Of a stretch of DNA of 64,000 nt, positions 19,501 through 25,945 are shown in pieces. The stretch is from positions 770,014-834,013 of the forward strand of contig NZ_SWKN01000006.1 of NCBI RefSeq assembly GCF_005871185.1. The letters are read 5' to 3'. The DNA comes from Limnobacter alexandrii (lineage in GTDB: Bacteria; Pseudomonadota; Gammaproteobacteria; Burkholderiales; Burkholderiaceae_B). The stretch's first letter is position 1, and every line of letters starts with the position of its first letter. Both the position numbers and the translations under genes were made by a program. The notes beneath the pieces are model-generated. The model saw nothing but the letters and a program-made list of their open reading frames with translations, was not told the origin of the DNA and made no database searches.

Positions 19501-21221
19501 GTGCTGCTTCAAACCCGGACTTAGAAATCACTGATATCAATTCACTGACGGTCCGTGCGGATGACTTGCGGCTTGGCGCTCAAGTTCAAGGTGATTTGAC
19601 AGTGCGAGCCGATGATTTGGTGCTGGGACAAAGCGCTGTGCTCGGTGACAGCCAGATATTTCTGACCGGTGATTTAACCCAAAATGGCGCAGCAAGTTTG
19701 GGTGACGCCTTGCTGAGTGCAGACCGGATTGTGTTGAGCAACTCATCCAACCGGTTTGCGGGCACTGTCCAGATTGACTCTTCTGATGAGGTAGTGCTTC
19801 GCACTGCTGGCGATTTCAATGCAAATGTGGGGTCCTCAACTGCAACTTTAACGCTGAATGTGAATGGGAATGCAAACCTGCAAGGTGAGCATGTCAGGTT
19901 TGCCCGGTCACAGTTCGACAAGAATTTGACCGTGAACGCCAATCAGATTTCTCAAGAGCAGGCTGGTGGGAGTGCGCTTGAGGTGCGTGGCAACACAGAA
20001 CTGGCTGCTTTGGGCGGAACAATCAATTTGTCGAATTCAAGCAATCGGTTTGCAGGACTTGTTAGCGCAACTGCCGAGCAAACGAATATTGCTGCACGCA
20101 ATGATTTGCAGTTGCTGAATTTGAACAGTCGGGGCGGCAACATTGTTGCCGACGGCCGCTTGTTTCTGCTGGGGAATATTGAGCAGTCCGGTGGTACGTT
20201 GACATTTGCTGCACATGGTGTGCCCCGTCCTTTGTCCTCTGCTGAAATTGCTTTGTTGTTGCCACCGACACTGGATGTTTTTTCTGCCAAGGAAGCGGTC
20301 AACCCGATTACGGGTTTGGGGCGAATCAGCCTGGCAAGTACAGCCATTGAGCAAACAGGCGGGCAAATTACCACTGCGGCGGGTTCACTAACCCGGTTCA
20401 TGGCAATACAGAATGGGTCGGTGGTGCTGACGAAGGACAACCAGATCAACGGGCAGATCAGTGCATTGTCAGGCGATCATTTTTCGTCGCCGTTCGATTA
20501 TTTGCCCAATCGCGGCGCCAGCTTGTTTGCAGTAAACAACAATGTGAAGTTGACTGTGGGGGCGCAAGGTGTGGAGGCGGATGTGATTGCCATTCGATCA
20601 AGGGGCCTGGCCACGCAAGGCCAGGAGTCACTGATTCGGGCGCGTATGCCGTACAACGATGTGGCAGTGGGCACGGCCCGTTCCTATGCTGGTTTAACCT
20701 TGTCCATTCCATTGAATGGCGCGGTAGGTGGATCTGGCCCGGTTGCCAGTTTCGGGGAGTCATCGGCGAATGGTTTGCCCGGCAGTGCGGGTGCCATTCG
20801 CGTTGAAGTGGGTGACATTTCCAGGCCTGGGTTGGGCGGTTTTCTCACGGTGTTGCCGTTTGAGGGAAGTAACCTGCTTCCTGGGCAGGTGGTTTATCTG
20901 GCTGGCCCAGAGCGAAACGGGATGCAGGCCTTCTTCTATGACGGGGCGCGCAGCCTGAATCGCGTACCCGTGGTTTATAACGGCAGCTTGTTGCTTTCGC
21001 CTCAAGAAAATGCAGCTTTGACCACAGCGCAAGGCGCTGTGGTTCTGGCCCGTCAGGAGCAAACCCGCTCGGTGGTCAGAACCGAAAATGTGGCTGGAAA
21101 AATCATCAATGGCGTGGTTGTGGAAGTTGGCCCGGGAAGTCCTGCCACCGAGGGTGAGGGCGGTGCTGGCAAGCCCTCTTCTTGTGATGCCGCTGACACT
21201 GGCTTGGCCTGCAACCCTTAA
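13506..21221 (+). CDS. Filamentous-haemagglutinin-like TpsA exoprotein, 2571 residues
   Basis: The start is ATG 13506 (an upstream in-frame TTG at 13500 adds only two residues). A signal peptide of about 32 residues ends at GIQSA. The TPS secretion domain follows at about 33-270 with NPNGIVFGSNAQVSVNGL, the hallmark NPNGI block. From about residue 315 to 2180 the protein is an array of more than twenty degenerate units of about 80-85 residues, each containing an NDFxGxVxL-type motif and a DxNxLxVxG-type motif, predicting a long beta-helix. The C-terminus (about 2200-2571) is non-repetitive and has two Cys near the end. I see no toxin domain, CDI-type VENN motif or following immunity gene, so adhesin or matrix function is more likely than contact-dependent inhibition. 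Confidence 0.93.
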   Translation: MNSAICTSARSFPLKPLAAAVLLIYAAGIQSAPVFQSSPGGNVTVTNPDAQTTVVTQEGSRAVANWREFSIDAGETVQFIQDNANSVILNRVTGEDISQILGNLQANGRVFLINPNGIVFGSNAQVSVNGLVASTLSLKPGMQSGSDEVGLELNGPGASIVNNGQISAKDILLIAPSIENNGTLQGDGNNSKVQLIAAGQVNVNTADGNLVFQVAEGHENAVIQQLGTVMAEGGQIVLLASSSVGGQPSVINVANLNQATQIIVQGDSVRLSGDIQSAQGNALLEVTARNIDQENAVRVAGDVVLNSDAVELLDAQNDFAGTMAVNVTGQLTVSDSNQLQIQGVAGNAILNAGENVVVNGLNVNDHLAISAATEANLGQLSANSLSVNAQSVNQAQNTAVEVAAGSHLTADRLNLTNSGNRFEGVVDLVVQGQAALHGSHSLTVAGEAGHAVLSGADVVLGDLSAGRLDVDAAQLSQLGDTAVRVSGVSTLLANSATLDQDGNEFAGLVTLDVTSQAELRSRGRLEVAGQVNNAALQAENLVLSGLNVAGDLSLDAGTIGQTTGIDVQGITHIRNASTVNLDLSNDFVGQVSLDGVDTAEVNLADRNQIQVGGQVGDITIVSTDATAGVVSLGRLQARSLTANANAVRHIDGADPDSAIAVSGSTQLTANHLELANNANDFAGAVHLDVGQAAQIHDANLLNVSGEAGETRLQANSIELAGAFNVTGNLTLRADSIQGNAPLTVAGMSTIEQAQFVNLNNTTNDFVGSVNLLEAGEVGLFDRNSVEVQGQVNSLEASTPLAGSGQVTLGELTAENLVLHSQRIAQNGSVTVHGESRFNAGEIELRRTDNDFVGVVHLSVGEQASLQDANELRVGGVVNALGVEAQTAIIDGLTAQGDLTIRADAIRQEGALIANGNTFLAGGTVNLATSSDNIFAGTVGLDLTGAAAVHASGDLELAGKASLIDATARGVLSTSQLDAPEILLNADQLELNSLQAIGDLTLNGGRVRQQGALTVEGVTTLGASDVELLESSNDFKGRVILNNAGQVALQDMNDIRIQGQAETLNIQAGDVLEQTGAVSVNGASRFNGRTVNLNNESNQFGGEVSLQALQNATIQSNGNLRLSALADELNVGASGNLELGTTRVETLNAISSGQIVQNSASALTVGQLAALSAQSIRLNNSDNDFQGVVYLTTEGAAEIRDRNDLQIQGEVQNLIANAGNGTLIAGGSESLEFVNGTLTASNIELSRVLVSESAVFQANSIGQSQAVDTGGTLTLTADTVSLGLESNDFRGDVVLNGVRNANIADTNQLSLRGTAEQLNVDVNERLTLGRLQANSLSARAQRIDQTSSSDSVVQVSGETNLIAADVELLNNNDFQGALNLEVEGAAQLRDQNTLSVQGNVGRLEVLAQQLEQGASSVLRVAEQTQINANAVNLNASGNDFQGDVVLNVNGSAALRDSNNVRIQGTTNTLEVFAEGNIEQSGALAVSGAAQAIATNILLTHGANRFGGELAVQAGQAASVQAQNKLRVAGSAESLSAVAGGNLELGAINSGQLTAEAGGQISQIDSTALEINGGALLSAQSVLLNSAGNDFKGILNLAVAGNTTVSDQNDLQIQGVSQSLSANAENGTLIAGGSDNLKVVSGNLTASTIEVNRLEVTGAARLQANLITQSEAVSTGGQLTLAAPVVELTHADNKFAGELILADAGVVNLADGNELTVGGTVGELNVSAQELLTFTNLSASHLNARAKGIVQSDQANQVVRVSGETNLAGENVELLNNNDFQGALNLEVEGAAQLRDQNTLSVQGSVGQLEASARTLEQSGALSVAGSTLMNVNTATLDHSANDFQGEVVFNASGNVHVVDANTLSVSGQVNGSAQFTAQHVDQSNALQTGSSMLVQSENVNLSNSDNQFNGAVRIENAVEANLNSSGTLSVTGANLGNVSLTADEVTLGALGQLQTLNVVADKVDQNSALLVQGQTTLTVRKAELSQSSNDFVGDVLVQARAASNPDLEITDINSLTVRADDLRLGAQVQGDLTVRADDLVLGQSAVLGDSQIFLTGDLTQNGAASLGDALLSADRIVLSNSSNRFAGTVQIDSSDEVVLRTAGDFNANVGSSTATLTLNVNGNANLQGEHVRFARSQFDKNLTVNANQISQEQAGGSALEVRGNTELAALGGTINLSNSSNRFAGLVSATAEQTNIAARNDLQLLNLNSRGGNIVADGRLFLLGNIEQSGGTLTFAAHGVPRPLSSAEIALLLPPTLDVFSAKEAVNPITGLGRISLASTAIEQTGGQITTAAGSLTRFMAIQNGSVVLTKDNQINGQISALSGDHFSSPFDYLPNRGASLFAVNNNVKLTVGAQGVEADVIAIRSRGLATQGQESLIRARMPYNDVAVGTARSYAGLTLSIPLNGAVGGSGPVASFGESSANGLPGSAGAIRVEVGDISRPGLGGFLTVLPFEGSNLLPGQVVYLAGPERNGMQAFFYDGARSLNRVPVVYNGSLLLSPQENAALTTAQGAVVLARQEQTRSVVRTENVAGKIINGVVVEVGPGSPATEGEGGAGKPSSCDAADTGLACNP
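17601..17697 (+). repeat. 97-bp identical repeat inside tpsA, copy 1
   Basis: These 97 bases are identical, base for base, to 18816-18912. The surrounding sequence on both sides is also related at the same spacing of 1215 bases (405 codons), marking an in-frame segmental duplication. Confidence 0.97.
18816..18912 (+). repeat. 97-bp identical repeat inside tpsA, copy 2
   Basis: Second copy of the identical 97-bp block (see 17601-17697). It encodes one full repeat motif, NNNDFQGALNLEVEGAAQL and its continuation. Identity at silent positions points to recent duplication or gene conversion. Confidence 0.97.
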
Positions 21222-21240
21222 TTTTCTGCTTGGGTTAGGG

Positions 21241-21302
21241 ACTTCCTGTGTAGCCACCACAGGAAGTGTGCCGCATACTTCGGTTTGAATTTTTAAACCG
21301 AA
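21241..21302 (+). terminator. Two consecutive hairpins downstream of tpsA
   Basis: ACTTCCTGTG (21241-21250) pairs perfectly with 21258-21267 around a seven-base loop, and TTCGGTTT (21279-21286) pairs perfectly with 21295-21302. Neither is followed by a T run, so they may be mRNA 3'-end structures rather than simple terminators. The second hairpin lies three bases before the Shine-Dalgarno GGAG of the next gene and could affect its translation. Confidence 0.5.
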
Positions 21303-21315
21303 TTGGAGCAATTTG

Positions 21316-21723
21316 ATGAAAACCAAACCGATGTTGTCTGCTGACGATGTGCAAGCCATTTTGAACGCGGCCCGCGTAGAAGCGGAAGCCAATGCCTGGG
21401 CAGTGACCATTGCCGTGGCCGATGATGGTGGCCACCTGCTGGGTTTGATCCGTTTGGATGGCGCACCCCCCATGAGCGCGCACATTGGCCCTTCCAAGGC
21501 CAAGTCGGCCGCCATGGCCCGCAAAGACACCAAAATTCTTGAAGACGTGATCAACAACGGCCGTACCGCCTTTGTAACTGCGCCGTATGTGGATGGTCTG
21601 CTGGAAGGCGGCGTGACCATTGTGGTCGATGGGCAAGTGGTGGGCGCAGTGGGTGTTTCCGGTGTGAAATCAGACCAAGACGCACAAATTGCACGTGCAG
21701 GTATTGCAGCCTTAAAGCTGTAA
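21316..21723 (+). CDS. GlcG/HbpS family protein (heme-degrading domain)
   Basis: This 135-residue protein begins with ATG 21316, eight bases after GGAG (the frame is open from TTG 21313). It shows the family pattern: an N-terminal helix (LSADDVQAILNAARVEAEA), VTIAVADDGGHLLGLIRLDGA, a Lys/Ala-rich helix KAKSAAMARKDTK, and the closing VVGAVGVSGVKSDQDAQIARAG. GlcG/HbpS proteins are small cytoplasmic or exported proteins that bind heme or cobalamin-like ligands or accompany glycolate metabolism genes; here no glc gene is adjacent, so the ligand is unknown. A strong terminator follows. Confidence 0.88.
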   Translation: MKTKPMLSADDVQAILNAARVEAEANAWAVTIAVADDGGHLLGLIRLDGAPPMSAHIGPSKAKSAAMARKDTKILEDVINNGRTAFVTAPYVDGLLEGGVTIVVDGQVVGAVGVSGVKSDQDAQIARAGIAALKL

Positions 21724-21745
21724 GCACCGCGCAACTTCAATTGCA

Positions 21746-21769
21746 AACCCCGCCTTCGCGGGGTTTTTT
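21746..21769 (+). terminator. Rho-independent terminator after the GlcG/HbpS gene
   Basis: AACCCCGC (21746-21753), loop CTTC, GCGGGGTT (21758-21765), then further T to 21769. A perfect eight-base-pair stem with a T tract. Confidence 0.9.
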
Positions 21770-21850
21770 GCATTCAATGCCGGTACTTTGAATTTTGAGC
21801 ACCCTGGGTCGTCTAAAATAAATTGTCAACGATTACACGGGTGTTACTTG

Positions 21851-22198
21851 ATGAGCTATCAACCCAATCCGGTTTCCAATCAGGAAGAGTCCAACCGCAC
21901 CATTGTGCTGGTGGCCTACATACTGGGTGCTGTGGGCATTTTCACTGCATTCATTCCCATCTTGATCGCCCTCATTATTTGTTACGTGAAGCGTGGAGAG
22001 TCTGCGGGCACCATTTATTACAGCCACTACGACTGGCTTATTGCAACCTTCTGGATCGGCATGTTCTGGTTCGTGGTGGCCATGATCACCATGGTCTTTG
22101 GCGTGGGCTTTATTGTGTACGGCATTTTAAGCTTGTGGCTGCTTTACCGTTTCGTGAAGGGTTTGCTTCGCTTCAGTGAAAGGAAGGCGGTTGTTTAA
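21851..22198 (+). CDS. Small multi-pass membrane protein (DUF4870/Tic20-like)
   Basis: The 115-residue protein starts at ATG 21851; earlier in-frame codons give a charged, unlikely extension. Three to four hydrophobic segments (about 19-40, 60-82 and 84-102) with YVKRGESAGTIYYSHYDW between them resemble the DUF4870 group of small inner-membrane proteins of unknown role. It overlaps the start of the NlpC/P60 gene, suggesting co-translation. Function unknown. Confidence 0.7.
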   Translation: MSYQPNPVSNQEESNRTIVLVAYILGAVGIFTAFIPILIALIICYVKRGESAGTIYYSHYDWLIATFWIGMFWFVVAMITMVFGVGFIVYGILSLWLLYRFVKGLLRFSERKAVV

Positions 22199-22709
22199 GC
22201 CTGGCTACACGCTGAAGTGGCGAAGCCTGCTGTTGTGCGCGGTACTGGTTTTGCAAGCCTGTGCAACTGCGCCCGATGAGCCATCGGATGTTCTTGTGCT
22301 TGAAGACGGTTCGCTTTTCTTTGGCGATGCCGCAGGAAACGGTGAAGTTCAACAACGTTTGCTGGCGCAGTTCCGACAATGGCGCGGCACACCTTACAAA
22401 TTAGGTGGCAACTCAAAGGCAGGAATTGATTGTTCAGCGTTTGTGCAACAAACCTTGAGCACGCACTTTCAAATCAAGGCACCACGTACTACGACCCAGC
22501 AAATGCACATGGGCGAGGAGGTTGCACGTGATGCCATTCAGGTTGGCGATCTTGTATTTTTCAGAACGGGTTATACCACCAAGCATGTTGGCTTCTACTT
22601 GGGCGATGGTAAGTTTCTTCATGCCTCTACCAAGGTGGGCGTTACCATCAGCAGGCTAGACGACTTGTACTGGCGCAAAACATTCTGGAAGGTTCGCCGG
22701 GTAATGTGA
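22176..22709 (+). CDS. NlpC/P60 family lipoprotein endopeptidase (Spr/MepS-like)
   Basis: A predicted outer-membrane lipoprotein: the hydrophobic stretch LLLCAVLVLQAC ends in a lipobox Cys. The NlpC/P60 domain follows with the catalytic Cys in AGIDCSAFVQQT, a His in TKHVGFYLGDG and a third polar position in KFLHAST. Enzymes of this type cleave D-Glu-meso-DAP cross-bridges during cell-wall growth. The start is ambiguous: GTG 22176 gives the length shown; TTG 22191 has AGGAAGG three bases upstream and would overlap the preceding stop by eight bases. A bidirectional terminator lies downstream. Confidence 0.9.
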   Translation: MKGRRLFKPGYTLKWRSLLLCAVLVLQACATAPDEPSDVLVLEDGSLFFGDAAGNGEVQQRLLAQFRQWRGTPYKLGGNSKAGIDCSAFVQQTLSTHFQIKAPRTTTQQMHMGEEVARDAIQVGDLVFFRTGYTTKHVGFYLGDGKFLHASTKVGVTISRLDDLYWRKTFWKVRRVM

Positions 22710-22723
22710 AACACCCGCCCACA

Positions 22724-22754
22724 AAAAAACCCGCCAAACTTCGGCGGGTTTTTT
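22724..22754. terminator. Bidirectional terminator between the NlpC/P60 gene and htpX
   Basis: AAAAAACCCGCC (22724-22735) pairs with GGCGGGTTTTTT (22743-22754) around a seven-base loop. The A run on the left and T run on the right allow termination of both converging transcripts. Confidence 0.9.
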
Positions 22755-22771
22755 ATCAGTACACCAGCAAC

Positions 22772-23650
22772 TTATCGCTGCTGTACCAGTGCTTCAATGC
22801 GCTGCTCAATGGGTGGGTGGCTGCTGAACAAGGCCATTACGCCACCTTTGCCTGAAATACCGGATGCAGCCATATTCGAGGGCAGTTCACCCGCCTGCAT
22901 GCCACCCAAACGCTTCAGCGCGGAAATCATGGGTTGCTTGTTGCCCATTAACCAGGCCGCGCCGGAGTCGGCACGGAATTCACGCTGACGCGAGAAGTAC
23001 ATCACGATGATGGACGCCAAAATACCCAAGGTAATTTCCATCACGATTACCGTGATGAAGTAACCCATGCCGGTGCCGCTAGATTCGGAATCGTCTTTGC
23101 GCAAAAACTGATCCACCATAAAGCCCACCACGCGGGCCAGGAAAAACACAAAGGTGTTCACCACGCCTTGAATCAGCGTCAGCGTTACCATGTCGCCATT
23201 GGCGATGTGGGCCACCTCGTGGGCCAGCACGGCTTCGGCCTCTTCGCGGCTCATGCTTTGCAGCAAACCAGTGCTTACTGCCACTAGCGAATTGCTTTTG
23301 CTGGGGCCAGTGGCAAATGCGTTGGGTGCGCCTTCGTAAATGGCCACTTCCGGCATGGGAATGCCGGCTTTGTCCGCAAAGCGCTGAACCGTGCTAACCA
23401 GCCATTGCTCGGTGGGGTTGCGTGGCGTTTCAATCACTTGTGCGCCGGTGCTCCACTTGGCTACTTTTTTGCTGATCAGCAAGCTGATGAATGAACCACC
23501 AAAACCCAGTACAGCACTGAATGCCAGCAGCATGGTCAGGTTTAGCTGACCCCCGGCCATGAACTGGTTCAAGCCCAGTACATGCACGGTTATGCCCAGT
23601 ACCACCATAATGGCGACGTTGGTGGCTAAAAATAAAACAATGCGTTTCAT
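22772..23650 (-). CDS. htpX: Membrane protease HtpX (M48B)
   Basis: HtpX is a zinc metalloprotease of the inner membrane that helps degrade damaged membrane proteins. The 292-residue length matches E. coli HtpX. Two N-terminal helices (about 4-22 and 38-58), the [11 protein letters not shown] zinc motif at about 142-152, and two further hydrophobic segments (about 158-178 and 196-216) are all present, as is the later Glu in the [11 protein letters not shown] block. ATG 23650 overlaps the stop of the HPF-like gene as ATGA, so the two are co-transcribed. Confidence 0.95.
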   Translation of the reverse strand: MKRIVLFLATNVAIMVVLGITVHVLGLNQFMAGGQLNLTMLLAFSAVLGFGGSFISLLISKKVAKWSTGAQVIETPRNPTEQWLVSTVQRFADKAGIPMPEVAIYEGAPNAFATGPSKSNSLVAVSTGLLQSMSREEAEAVLAHEVAHIANGDMVTLTLIQGVVNTFVFFLARVVGFMVDQFLRKDDSESSGTGMGYFITVIVMEITLGILASIIVMYFSRQREFRADSGAAWLMGNKQPMISALKRLGGMQAGELPSNMAASGISGKGGVMALFSSHPPIEQRIEALVQQR

Positions 23651-23994
23651 GATGCGTGTTGTCCTTTCAACAATTGCAAATGGGGGGTCACCTGGTGAAG
23701 GGTGTTTTTCAGTTGGCGGCGAACAGCACGGGCTGCTGATTCAACTGCCTGGTCAATTGCGCTAAGCCAATGCGGCCCGGCGCTGTCTACGATCACGGGC
23801 GCTTGCCCGTCGATTCGAATTTCAATCACACAGTTGCGCTGGTCGGCTTGTTTGGCAGTGCGCCGATCCAGTTTCACTGTGATGTTTTTGATCTGGGTCG
23901 AAAGTTGATTGATGGCCGAGCGCACGCGGCGAAGCACGTACCTGCGCAGGGTGTCATCGATCTCGGGATGCCGAGCCACAATTTCTGTATTCAT
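23647..23994 (-). CDS. HPF/RaiA-like ribosome-associated protein
   Basis: The 115-residue protein shows the layout of the HPF/YfiA (S30AE) family: a helix early in the protein ([19 protein letters not shown]), [11 protein letters not shown], a strand with [19 protein letters not shown], and a basic C-terminal helix [19 protein letters not shown]. Family members bind the 30S decoding region and protect idle ribosomes under stress. ATG 23994 has an excellent AAGGAGG seven bases upstream. Pairing with htpX in an operon suggests a stress-response unit. It lacks the long-HPF dimerisation domain. The family call is from pattern only. Confidence 0.75.
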   Translation of the reverse strand: MNTEIVARHPEIDDTLRRYVLRRVRSAINQLSTQIKNITVKLDRRTAKQADQRNCVIEIRIDGQAPVIVDSAGPHWLSAIDQAVESAARAVRRQLKNTLHQVTPHLQLLKGQHAS

Positions 23995-24080
23995 GGTTGC
24001 GTCCTCCTTTCGGGGAAATAGACAGTTGAAGTGTACGCCGGTTCAATGTAAGAATAAATAGAACATTTCTTTAATGAATA

Positions 24081-24095
24081 TTCGAATAAATCGAA
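24081..24095 (+). promoter_or_regulatory. Candidate LysR-type operator before the NhaR-like gene
   Basis: TTCGA-ATAAA-TCGAA is a perfect dyad that contains a T-N11-A LysR box (24082-24094). It lies six bases before the start codon at 24102, in an AT-rich divergent region shared with the hpf-htpX unit. Autoregulation is inferred. Confidence 0.45.
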
Positions 24096-24101
24096 GGGTT
24101 A

Positions 24102-25013
24102 ATGAAGCTAACTGACTTGAATTTTCATCACCTGCGCTACTTCTGGATGGTGGCCAACACGGGCAGCCTGACAGCGGCTGCCGAGCGGCTGGGCCTGCGC
24201 GCACAAACGCTGTCAAGCCAAATTACCCAGCTGGAGCAAACACTGGGCAGGGCGCTGTTTCAGCCCGTGGGGCGGGGTTTGGGGCTGACCGAGGCGGGGC
24301 GTATCGCGCTGCGTTATGCGGACCAAATTTTTCAGCTGGGCGAGCAAATGGCCGAAAGCCTGGGCGATGATCAACTGGATTACACTTTGCGCCTGTCGGT
24401 GGGTATTGCCGATGCCTTGCCCAAAACCGTGTCGTTTCACATGATCGAGCCCATTTTGGGCATGCAACGCCCCGTGCGGCTGGTGTGCCACGAGGGCCGT
24501 TTCGAGGCCTTGTGTGCAGAGCTGGTTCAGCACAGCGTCGATGTGGTGCTGGCCGAGCGCCCGGGTGGCCAGGGCACCGCGCATTTGCAGGTGGCCAAGT
24601 TACTCACTTACCCGGTGCGGATATTTGCAAGCCCGGCATTGAAACAGAAGTACGAGGAAAACTTTCCGCAAAGCCTTCACCACGCGCCTTTCCTCATGCC
24701 CTCGCGCAACAATGTGTTGCGCTTAAAGCTTGAGCACTGGCTTGAAAGTGTGGGCGTTGAAGTGACTGTGGTAGGGGAGTTCGATGACCTCGCCTTGCTG
24801 GAAACTTTCGGCCGCGCTGGCTTGGGTTTGTTTGCGGTGCCTGCCATGTTGATCGAGGACGTGGTGCGCGACCACACGGTGGTGCACATGGGCGATGCGG
24901 CAGGTGTGGTGGAAGACTTTTTTGCATTCACCCACCCGCGCAATTTAAACCACCCTGCTTTAAAACTGCTTTTTAACGTCAACCCCAATACAAACCCGAA
25001 TCGCCCCGAGTAA
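24102..25013 (+). CDS. LysR-family transcriptional regulator, NhaR-like
   Basis: The 303-residue protein begins LNFHHLRYFWMVANTGSLTA, the typical opening of NhaR-type LysR regulators, followed by the helix-turn-helix (AAERLGLRAQTLSSQITQLE). A substrate-binding domain covers about 90-295. NhaR proteins activate nhaA (Na+/H+ antiporter) or osmotic genes in other bacteria, but no antiporter is next to it here. It is transcribed away from hpf-htpX, and the AEC transporter gene follows 59 bases downstream. The target is unknown. Start ATG 24102 with GAAGGG just upstream. Confidence 0.88.
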   Translation: MKLTDLNFHHLRYFWMVANTGSLTAAAERLGLRAQTLSSQITQLEQTLGRALFQPVGRGLGLTEAGRIALRYADQIFQLGEQMAESLGDDQLDYTLRLSVGIADALPKTVSFHMIEPILGMQRPVRLVCHEGRFEALCAELVQHSVDVVLAERPGGQGTAHLQVAKLLTYPVRIFASPALKQKYEENFPQSLHHAPFLMPSRNNVLRLKLEHWLESVGVEVTVVGEFDDLALLETFGRAGLGLFAVPAMLIEDVVRDHTVVHMGDAAGVVEDFFAFTHPRNLNHPALKLLFNVNPNTNPNRPE

Positions 25014-25072
25014 ACGCTTGCAGTACACTGCCTGCTTTCCTGTTACTTCCTTTCCCAGTAGGGCGGCCCTTT

Positions 25073-25945
25073 ATGTTCTTGCGCATTGTTGCGGTTATTT
25101 TTCCGGTGTTTGCGGTGGTGGCTTTGGGGTATTGGTATGGCCGGGTGAAAAAGCCCGACATGAAGTTTGCCAACCAGCTGAACATGGAAATTTTTGTACC
25201 GGCGCTGGTGTTCTCTGCGCTGGCCAGCAAGTCGTTTGAAATTGAGTCGTATTGGTTGTTGGCCGTGGGCGGGGCCATTGTGGTGTTGGGCTCGGGTTTG
25301 CTGGCCTGGCCAATTGGCCGTTTGCTGGGCATTGACAGTCGAATTTTTGTGCCCCCCATGATGTTCAACAACTCCGGCAATATGGGTTTGCCACTGGCCA
25401 TTCTGGCCTTTGGTGAGGAAGCCCTGCCCGCTGCGGTGATGCTGTTTTTGGTGGGCAACACGCTGCATTACTCGCTGGGCACCTGGATGATGAGCCCCAA
25501 TGCACGCATTCTCATGTTGTGGAAAGAACCGGTGATTGCCGCTTCCATTGCAGGCTTGCTGGTGAGCGTGCTGAAAATTGAAGTATGGGCACCTTTGTAT
25601 TTCGCCATTGACATGGTGGGCGATGTGTCCATTCCCCTGCTGCTGTTTTCACTGGGTGTGCGTTTAACACAAGCCGATTTTTCCGATGTGAAACTGGGTG
25701 TAATTGGTGGTGTGTTGTGTCCACTCACCGGGCTAATTTTCGCAGCCTTGTGCGTGTGGTTGCTGCCCTTAAGCCCTGAACACACAGCCATGTTGATTGT
25801 GTTTGGTGCCTTGCCACCCGCAGTGCTTAGTTTCGTGTTTGCTGAAAAATACGGCCTTCAGCCTCAACGCGTTGCTTCACTGGTGATGATGGGGAACCTG
25901 ATGAGCCTCATCTTCGTGCCGATGGCCCTGTACTGGGTACTTTGA
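25073..25945 (+). CDS. AEC (auxin efflux carrier) family transporter
   Basis: The 290-residue protein has about ten hydrophobic segments in the two five-helix halves typical of the AEC/BASS fold, starting FLRIVAVIFPVFAVVALGYW, with the conserved MMFNNSGNMGLPLAI segment at about 99-113. Bacterial AEC members move dicarboxylates such as malate or malonate, though many remain unassigned. The 3' end overlaps the 3' end of the convergent gene at 25877 by 69 bases. Confidence 0.88.
   Translation: MFLRIVAVIFPVFAVVALGYWYGRVKKPDMKFANQLNMEIFVPALVFSALASKSFEIESYWLLAVGGAIVVLGSGLLAWPIGRLLGIDSRIFVPPMMFNNSGNMGLPLAILAFGEEALPAAVMLFLVGNTLHYSLGTWMMSPNARILMLWKEPVIAASIAGLLVSVLKIEVWAPLYFAIDMVGDVSIPLLLFSLGVRLTQADFSDVKLGVIGGVLCPLTGLIFAALCVWLLPLSPEHTAMLIVFGALPPAVLSFVFAEKYGLQPQRVASLVMMGNLMSLIFVPMALYWVL

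Noticed and set aside
11792-21221. Contact-dependent inhibition (CDI) system
   Set aside because: The TpsB/TpsA pair fits, but the exoprotein shows no VENN motif or toxin-like C-terminal domain, and no immunity gene follows; the next gene is a GlcG/HbpS protein behind hairpins.
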